Assembly (NCBI GenBank): GCA_030608245.1
Contig: JAUWEO010000107.1
Span: 1-6,387, forward strand
Length of the DNA stretch: 6,387 nt
Direction: 5' to 3'
Origin: Candidatus Latescibacterota bacterium
GTDB lineage: Bacteria; Latescibacterota; MVCY01
Below the pieces are notes generated by a model. It was not told the DNA's origin. It saw only the letters and a program-made list of their open reading frames with translations, and ran no database searches. The position numbers and the translations under genes are program-made. This document shows, one piece after another, positions 1 to 5,868 of this stretch (position 1 is its first letter; every line of letters starts with the position of its first letter).

Positions 1-2
1 TT

Positions 3-377
3 ATTGCCCAGACTACCACTCCGTTTTCTCAGTTCCAGCAGGTGGTTCTGAAGCTGTTGGAGAAGACCAAGGAACTAAGGGTGTACAATACCACCTGCAG
101 TTCAACCGAGAAGAGGCAAAAGGAGACGGCCAATCTGGCAAGGCGAGCAGATCTTATGCTAATCATGGGAGGAAAAAATAGTGCCAATACCTCCCGTTTG
201 GCTGAGCTATGCAGACAGATAGGAACAGAGACGCATCATATTGAAACAGCAGCAGAACTTTTGCCTGAGTGGCTTAGGGGAAAATCTTTGGTGGGGGTCT
301 CCACCGGCACATCTACTCCCCATTGGGTAATCGACAGGTTAATCAGAAAGTTAAAGATCTTTCAACCAACAACCTGA
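3..377 (+). CDS. ispH: 4-hydroxy-3-methylbut-2-enyl diphosphate reductase (IspH/LytB), C-terminal part
   Basis: This is the last enzyme of the MEP isoprenoid pathway; it reduces HMB-PP to IPP and DMAPP in the cytoplasm using a 4Fe-4S cluster. The gene enters from the left edge: the frame is open from base 3 with no stop, and the 124 visible codons match roughly the last 40% of the family. Visible landmarks are AQTT at bases 6-17 (contains the conserved active-site Thr), a cluster-ligand Cys in NTTCSSTEKRQ (codon 96-98), the diphosphate-binding GGKNSANTSRL block (Ser and Asn at bases 180-188), HIETAAEL, and a terminal GTSTPHWVI block whose Ser is at 312-314. The Met at base 42 lies inside the domain and is not the true start. 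The final block usually reads GASTPDWVI, so this is a slight variant. The S1 gene follows 55 bases downstream; ispH next to, or fused with, S1 is a known bacterial arrangement. Identity is secure from the motifs. Confidence 0.95.
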   Translation: MAQTTTPFSQFQQVVLKLLEKTKELRVYNTTCSSTEKRQKETANLARRADLMLIMGGKNSANTSRLAELCRQIGTETHHIETAAELLPEWLRGKSLVGVSTGTSTPHWVIDRLIRKLKIFQPTT

Positions 378-380
378 AAC

Positions 381-411
381 CCGCAGAGGCGGATGCACTC
401 GCCTCTGACGG
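381..411 (+). promoter_or_regulatory. RNA hairpin in the ispH-S1 spacer
   Basis: Bases 384-391 (CAGAGGCG) are the exact reverse complement of 400-407, giving an 8-bp GC-rich stem with an 8-base loop. With one bulged A (408), bases 381-383 and 409-411 add three more pairs, for about 11 bp in total. No T-run follows (the next bases are CACAAAAGG), so it does not look like an intrinsic terminator. It ends about 4 bases before the S1 Shine-Dalgarno sequence, so it could influence ribosome access, mRNA processing or the ratio of IspH to S1. The role is inferred; the pairing is seen directly. Confidence 0.5.
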
Positions 412-415
412 CACA

Positions 416-424
416 AAAGGAGGT
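416..424 (+). promoter_or_regulatory. Strong ribosome binding site for the S1 gene
   Basis: AAAGGAGGT is a near-perfect anti-16S match placed 8 bases before the ATG at 433, which fixes the S1 start. It is notable because the E. coli rpsA leader lacks a good Shine-Dalgarno and relies on structure for autoregulation by S1. Here a strong site sits directly behind a hairpin. Confidence 0.85.
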
Positions 425-432
425 AAAAACTG

Positions 433-2580
433 ATGACTGAACAGCAACAATCAGATGCCAACACTAAGATGAGAGGGGGTGATACTGCTATTGACTTAGA
501 AGCAAAGGAGTATTCGAATGAGGAATTCGCTGAGATGCTCCGCCTCTATGACGAAACCCTCAAAGGACTCACAGAAGGAGAGATTGTCAAAGGGGAAGTA
601 ATTTCCATAGGTAAGGACAGCATTATTGTTGACATCGGATTCAAATCAGAGGGAGAGATCCTCCTTTCCGAATTTGGAGATTCACCTGAAGTGAAGGTGG
701 GAGACCAGATCGATGTGTTTCTGGAAAACATAGAAGACCAAGACGGACAGCTGGTTATCTCCAAGCAAAAAGCAGATTTCATGCAAGTCTGGGATCAGAT
801 AAAGTCTGTCTATGAAGCCAATGAAACGGTAGAAGGCGAATTGATGCGTCGGGTCAAGGGTGGGATCATTGTTGACCTGCTTGGTGTGGAGGCTTTTCTT
901 CCCGGTTCCCAGATCGATGTAAAACTGGTGAAGAACTTTGACCAATTCATAGGAAAAGAATTTCCTCTGAAAGTCATCAAAGTCAACAAGAGCAGGCGCA
1001 ATATTGTTGTCTCCCGCCGGGCAGTGTTAGAAGAGGAGCAGACAAAGAGAAGAGAGGAGCTTCTGGCTCAGCTCAAAGAGGGAGATATTCATGAAGGCTT
1101 GGTCAAAAACATCACCGATTTCGGTGTATTTATTGACTTAGGCGGCATGGACGGTCTTCTACATATCACCGATATGTCCTGGGGAAGAATCAGCCATCCC
1201 TCAGAGTTGGTGGCCATCGGAGATAAGATTAATGTTATAATCCTTAACTATGACCAGGAGAAAAAGAGAGTCTCTTTGGGACTGAAACAGCTTACTCCTC
1301 CTCCCTGGGAGAGTGTAGAGGAGAAATACCCTGTTGGCGAGAAAGTGAGGGGCAAGATCGTCAGTATAACCAACTATGGAGCTTTTATCCAGCTGGAAGA
1401 GGGTGTGGAAGGACTGATTCACATCTCCGAGATGTCCTGGACTCAACATATTCGCCATCCTTCCCATGTGGTCGCTATCGGCGATATTGTTGAAGCGATT
1501 GTGTTGAACATGAACAAAGAGGAGAAAAAGATATCCCTCAGCCTGAAACAGGTGGAACCAGATCCGTGGCTCTCCATAGAGGAACGTTATCCGGCGGGAG
1601 AGAGCGTCACCGGCAAAGTGCGAAGCCTCACGAATTTTGGCGCCTTCATTGAGATCGAAGATGGCATCGATGGGCTACTTCATATCTCTGATATGTCCTG
1701 GACCAAAAGGGTACACCATCCCAACGAACTTGTGAAAAAGGGGAGCAAGATCGAAGTAGTGATTTTGAACATCGACAAGGCGAATCGCAGAATATCGTTA
1801 GGCCTTAAACAACTCAAGCCCGATCCGTGGGAAGAGTTAGCGCTTAAGTTCACTCCCGGCACGGTGACTGAAGGTAAGATCAGCCAGGTCTTGGACAGCG
1901 GGGTAGTTGTCGAACTGGAAGAAGACACTGAAGGCTTTGTGCCTGCTTCTCAATTGGGACAGCCAGAATTGAAAAAACCCAACGAAGGGTTCAAGGTCGA
2001 AGACACATTGCCGCTGAAGGTGATTGAGTTCGATAAGGAGAAGAAGAAGATTGTGCTCAGCGTCGAGGAGTATCTGAAAGAGAGAGAAAAGGAGGAGATA
2101 GAGCAGTATAAGCGTGAACATGCCCCGAAGCCTGTCACCATCGGCGATATCGTGAGCGAGCCCGAGGTATTAAAACCAGAAGAAGAAATCGAACCGCCAG
2201 AGGAACAGAAAGCGGAACCGCCAGCAGAACCAGAAGAGCTGGCAGAACCGCCTGCTGTTGAGGCCGAGCTGAAAACTCCCCTCGAGGCAGGACTTTCTTC
2301 TCCTGAAACTGAAGCAGAGAAAAGCGAGGAACCGTCAGAGAAGGCAGAACAGAAAGAACCGGTAAAAAAACGGGGCAGAAAGAAGAAAGAACCCCTGGTT
2401 GAAGTAGAAGAGACCACAGAATCAGCTCAAGACGAAACTGAACCGAAAACTTCCCTTGAGGAAGAAACTCCCTCTTCTGAAACTGAAGTAGCGGGAGAGG
2501 AAAAGTCTTCAAAGGAAAAAGAACAGGAAAAACCGGCAAAAAAACGGAGCCAGAAGAAAAAGGAGACTAAAGAAGGGTAG
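433..2580 (+). CDS. rpsA: 30S ribosomal protein S1, six S1 domains plus long charged C-terminal tail
   Basis: Ribosomal protein S1 binds mRNA and helps load it onto the 30S subunit. The 715 residues contain six S1 (OB-fold) repeats at about 48-113, 131-196, 217-285, 302-372, 389-459 and 475-545. Domains 3-5 are the most canonical RNA-binding type, with blocks such as FGVFIDLGGMDGLLHITDMSW and similar LLHISDMSW / LIHISEMSW cores, spaced about 86 residues apart and joined by a repeated PPW/PDPW linker. Domain 2 has the typical AFLPGSQ and VVSRR signatures. E. coli S1 is about 557 residues; the excess here is a tail from about residue 549 that is rich in Glu, Pro and Lys and probably disordered. 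The tail includes two adjacent 58-residue units (595-652 and 653-710), each ending in a Lys/Arg cluster (KKRGRKKK, KKRSQKKK). The ATG start has a strong ribosome binding site. The gene is 55 bases after ispH and is followed after one base by mtaB. Confidence 0.96.
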   Translation: MTEQQQSDANTKMRGGDTAIDLEAKEYSNEEFAEMLRLYDETLKGLTEGEIVKGEVISIGKDSIIVDIGFKSEGEILLSEFGDSPEVKVGDQIDVFLENIEDQDGQLVISKQKADFMQVWDQIKSVYEANETVEGELMRRVKGGIIVDLLGVEAFLPGSQIDVKLVKNFDQFIGKEFPLKVIKVNKSRRNIVVSRRAVLEEEQTKRREELLAQLKEGDIHEGLVKNITDFGVFIDLGGMDGLLHITDMSWGRISHPSELVAIGDKINVIILNYDQEKKRVSLGLKQLTPPPWESVEEKYPVGEKVRGKIVSITNYGAFIQLEEGVEGLIHISEMSWTQHIRHPSHVVAIGDIVEAIVLNMNKEEKKISLSLKQVEPDPWLSIEERYPAGESVTGKVRSLTNFGAFIEIEDGIDGLLHISDMSWTKRVHHPNELVKKGSKIEVVILNIDKANRRISLGLKQLKPDPWEELALKFTPGTVTEGKISQVLDSGVVVELEEDTEGFVPASQLGQPELKKPNEGFKVEDTLPLKVIEFDKEKKKIVLSVEEYLKEREKEEIEQYKREHAPKPVTIGDIVSEPEVLKPEEEIEPPEEQKAEPPAEPEELAEPPAVEAELKTPLEAGLSSPETEAEKSEEPSEKAEQKEPVKKRGRKKKEPLVEVEETTESAQDETEPKTSLEEETPSSETEVAGEEKSSKEKEQEKPAKKRSQKKKETKEG
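2215..2562 (+). repeat. Two-copy in-frame tandem repeat in the S1 tail
   Basis: Two units of 174 bases (58 codons), at 2215-2388 and 2389-2562, lie head to tail inside the S1 gene. Without gaps, the encoded units share about 27 of 58 residues. The clearest match is the second part: 20 of 41 residues between 613-653 and 671-711, including KT-LE, SETE-like, EQ and P-KKR--KKKE. Similarity is also visible in the DNA, for example GAAAACTCCCCTCGAGG versus GAAAACTTCCCTTGAGG. Part of the match could come from the biased Glu/Pro/Lys composition, but the shared order and unbroken register favour duplication. Confidence 0.7.
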
Positions 2581-2581
2581 C

Positions 2582-3916
2582 TTGGAAACCAGACCGAAGG
2601 CGTCGTTTTTTACCATCGGTTGCAAACTCAACCAGTATGAAACAGAGGGACTTAAAGAGCATTTCCGCTCAGAGGGATTCGAGGTTATCCCTTTTGGGCA
2701 GGAAGCCGATGTAGTGGTGGTCAACACCTGCACGGTCACGGCCAAGGGCGACCGTAGCTCTCGACAAGCCCTGCGGAGAGCGGTCAAGAGTTCTCCAGGG
2801 GCCATTGTGGCTGCAGTGGGTTGTTACGCCCAGATATCTCCTCGTCAGCTCGCCTCTATCCCAGGGGTTGGCCTGGTAGTGGGAACAAGCCGAAGAGAAC
2901 ACCTCGTTGAACTTCTGAGAAAAAGGCAGGAAGACCCGGGTGATCAACCTCTTGTTTGCCGGGGAAAATTCTCAGGTTTCCAGAGCTTTGATATTGTCTG
3001 TTTTGACCGCCACACTCGGGCCTTTGTTAAGGTTCAAGAAGGTTGTGACAACCACTGTGCCTATTGTATCGTCCCTTATGCCAGAGGATCAAGCAGGAGC
3101 AGGCCCTTAGAGGAGATCCTCCGGCAGGTGAGTCAGTTGGTCGACCGAGGTTACCAGGAGATCGTCCTGACTGGAGTTTGTCTGGGCAGTTACGGACTGG
3201 ACCTCTCTTCAGGCGACCAGAGAGTTAACCTGAGGGAGCTGGTGAAGAGATTAGAGGAGCTGAAGGGACTGGCAAGATACCGTTTAAGCTCTATCGAGCC
3301 CAGCTACATCTCTGAGAAACTGGTGGGCCTGTTGAGCAACTCGCCGAAATTCTGCCGCCATCTGCACATCCCCCTTCAAAGCGGAGACACAGAGATATTG
3401 GAGAAAATGAGCCGTCCTTATTCGGCGGAAGAGTACCGGGATCTGTTCTGGATGCTTAAGACACAGATGCCGGATCTGGCAATAGGGGCAGATGTTATTG
3501 TGGGCTTCCCCGGGGAAACCGAGGACCATTTCCAGAATACCTACAGGCTTATTCAAAACCTTCCTCTCAGCTATCTTCATGTGTTCAGATTCTCTCCCCG
3601 AAAGGGGACGGCTGCTTACCAGATGGAAGATCAGGTAAACGATTACACCAAAAAACTCAGAAGTCAGGGGCTAAGGGAACTTGACCGGGGAAAAAGAACA
3701 ACGTTCATAAGTTCCTTTCTGGGGCGAGATCTGCCGGTGCTTTTTGAGACCAGCAGAGACAAACAGAGCGGACTATTGACCGGACTCACCGGTAATTACA
3801 TCCGAGTGCTGGCAGAGGGTCCTGATGAGCTTATGAACCGGATAGTGAAGGTGAAACTGGACAGAGTTCAGGGAAAAAAGGTGATGGCGAAAATCGAACC
3901 ACTTGGGGACTGTTGA
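2582..3916 (+). CDS. mtaB: tRNA t6A37 methylthiotransferase MtaB (radical SAM)
   Basis: The enzyme adds a methylthio group to N6-threonylcarbamoyladenosine 37 of ANN-decoding tRNAs, giving ms2t6A, using two 4Fe-4S clusters and S-adenosylmethionine. The 444 residues have the three methylthiotransferase parts. The N-terminal UPF0004 domain (about 7-115) has cluster ligands Cys14, Cys50 and Cys81. The radical SAM domain has CX3CX2C at Cys155, Cys159 and Cys162 (EGCDNHCAYCIVPYARG). The TRAM domain is at about 375-438. TIGCKLNQYE at the N terminus and LTGVCLGSYG distinguish it from MiaB (YGCQMN, LLGQNVNSY), so I favour MtaB over MiaB or RimO. The start is TTG, one base after the S1 stop; no other ATG, GTG or TTG fits before the conserved FTIGCK block. 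A modest AGAAGGG lies 4 bases upstream, inside the end of the S1 gene, so translational coupling to S1 is likely. Length is normal and all six ligand cysteines are present. Confidence 0.93.
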   Translation: METRPKASFFTIGCKLNQYETEGLKEHFRSEGFEVIPFGQEADVVVVNTCTVTAKGDRSSRQALRRAVKSSPGAIVAAVGCYAQISPRQLASIPGVGLVVGTSRREHLVELLRKRQEDPGDQPLVCRGKFSGFQSFDIVCFDRHTRAFVKVQEGCDNHCAYCIVPYARGSSRSRPLEEILRQVSQLVDRGYQEIVLTGVCLGSYGLDLSSGDQRVNLRELVKRLEELKGLARYRLSSIEPSYISEKLVGLLSNSPKFCRHLHIPLQSGDTEILEKMSRPYSAEEYRDLFWMLKTQMPDLAIGADVIVGFPGETEDHFQNTYRLIQNLPLSYLHVFRFSPRKGTAAYQMEDQVNDYTKKLRSQGLRELDRGKRTTFISSFLGRDLPVLFETSRDKQSGLLTGLTGNYIRVLAEGPDELMNRIVKVKLDRVQGKKVMAKIEPLGDC

Positions 3917-3983
3917 AGCAGCTCCCCTGACTGGATAGCTTTTCTTTACTACGTGTTTCCTTGATATTGGGAATGCATTTGGG

Positions 3984-5291
3984 ATGAAATCGAAGCGATT
4001 TTACATCGAGACCTACGGCTGCCAGATGAATCTGGCCGATTCCGAAGTCATCAGCAGAATTCTTCTGGATGTAGGGTACCAACCGGCACAGATGGAGGAA
4101 GCCGATCTCATCTTGTTGAATACCTGTGCGGTCAGAGAGCATGCGGAACAGAGGGTGCTGGGCAGGATTGGTGAGCTACACCGGCTTAAGTTGAAAAGCC
4201 CTGGGTTAGTTTTGGCAGTAGTGGGCTGTATGGCCCAGAGGCTGGACCGGAAGCTTGTAGAGAAAAATCCCCATTTGAATCTGATCGCTGGCCCAGACAG
4301 CTACCGGCAGCTTCCCCAGATGATTGAGGCTTCCGGCAATGGCCGCCCGTTCGTCAAGACTGAACTGACCCCTGAGGAGACCTATTCAGACATCCCCCCC
4401 TGCCGTCAAGAAAGAATAAGAGCCTGGGTCCCGATTATGCGCGGATGTGACAACTTCTGCTCTTACTGTGTGGTTCCTTATGTCCGAGGCAGAGAGAGGA
4501 GTATCTCCCACCTTCACATCCTGAGAGAGATCCTAAGGCTTGCCGAACAAGGATACAAGGAGGTGACCCTCCTGGGGCAGAATGTGAACTCCTATCGAGA
4601 CGGCCAGGTGGATTTTGCTGAACTTCTCAGGCTCATTGACCAGAACACGGGGATTCCCCGGCTCCGCTTTTTAAGTCCTCATCCTAAGGATATGTCGGAG
4701 AGGGTGTTAGCTGTAATGGCAGAGGGAAAAAGCATCTGCGAACACCTCCATCTCCCCCTACAATCCGGGTCAACCAAGATATTGCAGAGGATGAGACGAG
4801 GCTACACCGCAGAACAGTTTTCAGAGTTGATGGGCCGTGCTAGAAAGACTATCAACGGACTGGCGCTGAGCACAGACATCATTGTGGGTTTTCCCGGAGA
4901 GACGGAAGGAGATTTCCAGAAAACATTGAGCTTGGTGGAAGGGCTCCAGTTTGACTCTGCCTTCACTTACCGTTATTCTCCCCGCCGAGGAACCCAGGCT
5001 TTCGATCTGCCCGACGATGTGTCCCCAGAAGAGAAACGACAGCGGCTGGAGATGTTGATTTCGCTGCAGCGTCAGATAATGGAAAAAAAACATAGGAAAT
5101 TAATCGGATCCCGTCTGGAGGTATTGGTAGAGAAGATAAATAGAAGGGGAAACCTGCTGGGCAAAACCAGGACTGACCGGCCGGTTGCTCTGGAGGATGG
5201 TTCAGCACCGACGCTCGGAGATATTGTGGAGGTAGAGATTGTGAGGGTAACCAGTGCCACCTTGATCGGGAAAGTGCTATCCAAAAATTGA
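3984..5291 (+). CDS. miaB: tRNA-2-methylthio-N6-dimethylallyladenosine synthase MiaB (radical SAM)
   Basis: MiaB thiomethylates i6A37 in UNN-decoding tRNAs to give ms2i6A37. The 435 residues show the UPF0004 domain with Cys13 (TYGCQMNLADSE), Cys48 (NTCAVRE) and Cys82 (GCMAQ), then the radical SAM motif with Cys155, Cys159 and Cys162 (RGCDNFCSYCVVPYVRGRERS). LLGQNVNSY, HLHLPLQSGS and STDIIVGFPGET follow, and a TRAM domain at about 371-433 contains GKTRTDRPV. YGCQMN, GQNVNSY and RGRERS separate it from MtaB and RimO. One mild oddity is FLSPHPKD where the family usually has a TSHPKD-type segment. The ATG at 3984 is the only reasonable start: the frame has a stop at 3936-3938 and no alternative start between, and the protein aligns from residue 5. 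Its Shine-Dalgarno is poor (TTGGGA about 11 bases upstream). It lies 67 bases after mtaB, and its substrate i6A depends on DMAPP, a product of IspH encoded at the left edge. Confidence 0.95.
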   Translation: MKSKRFYIETYGCQMNLADSEVISRILLDVGYQPAQMEEADLILLNTCAVREHAEQRVLGRIGELHRLKLKSPGLVLAVVGCMAQRLDRKLVEKNPHLNLIAGPDSYRQLPQMIEASGNGRPFVKTELTPEETYSDIPPCRQERIRAWVPIMRGCDNFCSYCVVPYVRGRERSISHLHILREILRLAEQGYKEVTLLGQNVNSYRDGQVDFAELLRLIDQNTGIPRLRFLSPHPKDMSERVLAVMAEGKSICEHLHLPLQSGSTKILQRMRRGYTAEQFSELMGRARKTINGLALSTDIIVGFPGETEGDFQKTLSLVEGLQFDSAFTYRYSPRRGTQAFDLPDDVSPEEKRQRLEMLISLQRQIMEKKHRKLIGSRLEVLVEKINRRGNLLGKTRTDRPVALEDGSAPTLGDIVEVEIVRVTSATLIGKVLSKN

Positions 5292-5380
5292 ACACTGAAG
5301 AACACCGAATGTCACTGACTATAGATAGGTCAAGTTGCATTTCAACTCACCGTGGTTTTCGGTGTTCATTCGGTGTTTCC
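5291..5380 (+). repeat. Long imperfect inverted repeat after miaB, built from short direct repeats
   Basis: The left arm (5291-5311) has AACACTGAA then AACACCGAATG; the right arm (5358-5377) has TTCGGTGTT twice, 11 bases apart. AACACCGAATG at 5301-5311 is the exact reverse complement of 5367-5377. Alternatively the whole arms can pair over about 18 positions with one G-U pair and one bulge. Between the arms a small hairpin pairs AGTTG (5333-5337) with CAACT (5343-5347), extended by GGT (5328-5330) with ACC (5349-5351) across a small internal loop. The run after the stem (TTTCCTT) is only weakly T-rich, so a terminator is possible but not clear. The structure resembles dispersed intergenic repeat elements. 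No transposase or coding potential is seen in it. Confidence 0.65.
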
Positions 5381-5397
5381 TTAATCTGAGTTTAAAC

Positions 5398-5405
5398 AAG
5401 GAGGT
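5398..5405 (+). promoter_or_regulatory. Ribosome binding site for lapA
   Basis: AAGGAGGT, 6 bases before the ATG at 5412. This strong site selects the 5412 start and the 108-residue frame over the overlapping frame that opens with GTG at 5414, which has no protein-like features. Confidence 0.85.
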
Positions 5406-5411
5406 CGCCAA

Positions 5412-5738
5412 ATGTGGATTCTGCGATGGGTTCTTTTTGCACTGCTTCTAATCGTGGTGGTTATGTTTGCCAGCCAGAATGCTGGGGAGATGGTGAATAT
5501 CAGATTCTTAAACTGGGAGAGCCAATCTTCACTGCTGGCAGTGATCGGAATCTCTTTTGTGGCCGGACTGGCGGTCTGGTTCCTCTTCTCTGTGTTTCGC
5601 ATACTCCAGTATCGTTCTCAGATGAGAGCCTACCAACAAGAGAACAAAAAACTCAAGGAAGAGCTGACGTCTTTGAAGGTCTCTGGCTCGGCCTCTCCTG
5701 CTGGCGAGGACTCCGACTCCGGACCAACGAATTCTTGA
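5412..5738 (+). CDS. lapA: LapA/DUF1049-domain inner-membrane protein
   Basis: A small integral membrane protein of 108 residues. Transmembrane helix 1 is at about 3-20 (begins MWILRWVLFALLL). A short segment with the family signature SQN followed by VNIRFLNW comes at 21-35. Helix 2 is at about 41-62. A charged, coiled-coil-like stretch is at about 68-90 (Q-E-N-K-K-L-K-E-E-L), and a polar tail ends the protein. This order (helix, QN/V-I-F-W segment, helix, coiled coil) is the LapA/DUF1049 architecture. In E. coli, LapA works with LapB in controlling lipopolysaccharide synthesis, but the domain is also widespread in bacteria where its role is unknown, so the function here is inferred from family only. 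There is no lapB in view, although the next gene encodes a TPR protein; LapB is also TPR-containing but is membrane-anchored rather than exported. The family call is fairly sure, the symbol less so. Confidence 0.75.
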   Translation: MWILRWVLFALLLIVVVMFASQNAGEMVNIRFLNWESQSSLLAVIGISFVAGLAVWFLFSVFRILQYRSQMRAYQQENKKLKEELTSLKVSGSASPAGEDSDSGPTNS

Positions 5739-5755
5739 CTGGGATGCTCAGAGCA

Positions 5756-5803
5756 CTGGTTGATTGGTTAATTGGTGACTGGTTGACTATTGGGTGGTGA
5801 CTG
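5756..5803 (+). repeat. Two-copy imperfect 22-23-bp tandem repeat between lapA and the TPR gene
   Basis: Unit 1 (5756-5778) and unit 2 (5779-5800) both begin CTGGTTGA and end TGGTGA, with a further CTG starting a partial third copy. ACTGGTTGA recurs at 5755 and 5778, and GGTGACTG at 5774 and 5796. Unit 1 itself contains the smaller GGTTGATTGGTTAATTGG pattern. The strand is strongly G/T-rich and A/G/T-only over long stretches. It is non-coding in the used frames; no function is evident. Confidence 0.55.
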
Positions 5804-5853
5804 CTGAAATTCTGTGGAGAGGTACCGGAATCCACTTTCCGATTGAGCATCAC

Positions 5854-5860
5854 GAGAAGG
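5854..5860 (+). promoter_or_regulatory. Ribosome binding site for the TPR gene
   Basis: GAGAAGG, 8 bases before the ATG at 5869, supports that start, which is followed directly by a signal-peptide-like sequence. Confidence 0.65.
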
Positions 5861-5868
5861 TAAAATCG

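Noticed and set aside
1950..2417. Long minus-strand open frame opposite the S1 tail (155 codons, Ser/Phe/Gly-rich)
   Set aside because: It is the complement of GAA/GAG/CCN-rich codons in a verified S1 gene; composition alone keeps it open, and the protein is low-complexity with no domain or ribosome binding site.
2135..2539. Another minus-strand open frame opposite the S1 tail, Leu/Pro/Val-rich
   Set aside because: Same cause: an alternate-frame shadow of the biased, repeated S1 tail. It looks hydrophobic only because it reads the complement of Glu/Lys codons.
3917..3983. Possible intrinsic terminator between mtaB and miaB (AGCT at 3920-3923 with AGCT at 3937-3940, then TTTTCTTT)
   Set aside because: Only about 4 base pairs with a 13-base loop; too weak to call despite the T-rich run.
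2582..5291. Possible recent duplication giving two methylthiotransferase genes, or one being RimO
   Set aside because: Signature motifs place one in MtaB (TIGCKLNQYE) and one in MiaB (YGCQMN, GQNVNSY, RGRERS); they are old paralogs and neither has RimO-like signatures.
5288..5325. Promoter-like TTGAAC and TATAGA in the miaB-lapA gap
   Set aside because: The spacing is about 26 bases, far from the usual 16-18, and both boxes fall inside or next to the repeat structure.
5414..5800. Plus-strand frame of 128 codons overlapping lapA, starting with GTG
   Set aside because: It overlaps a well-supported two-helix LapA protein in another frame, has no separate ribosome binding site, and its end runs into the tandem repeat.
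5826..5841. Small hairpin CGGAA/TTCCG before the TPR gene
   Set aside because: Only 5 base pairs with a 6-base loop; expected by chance in a spacer of this size.
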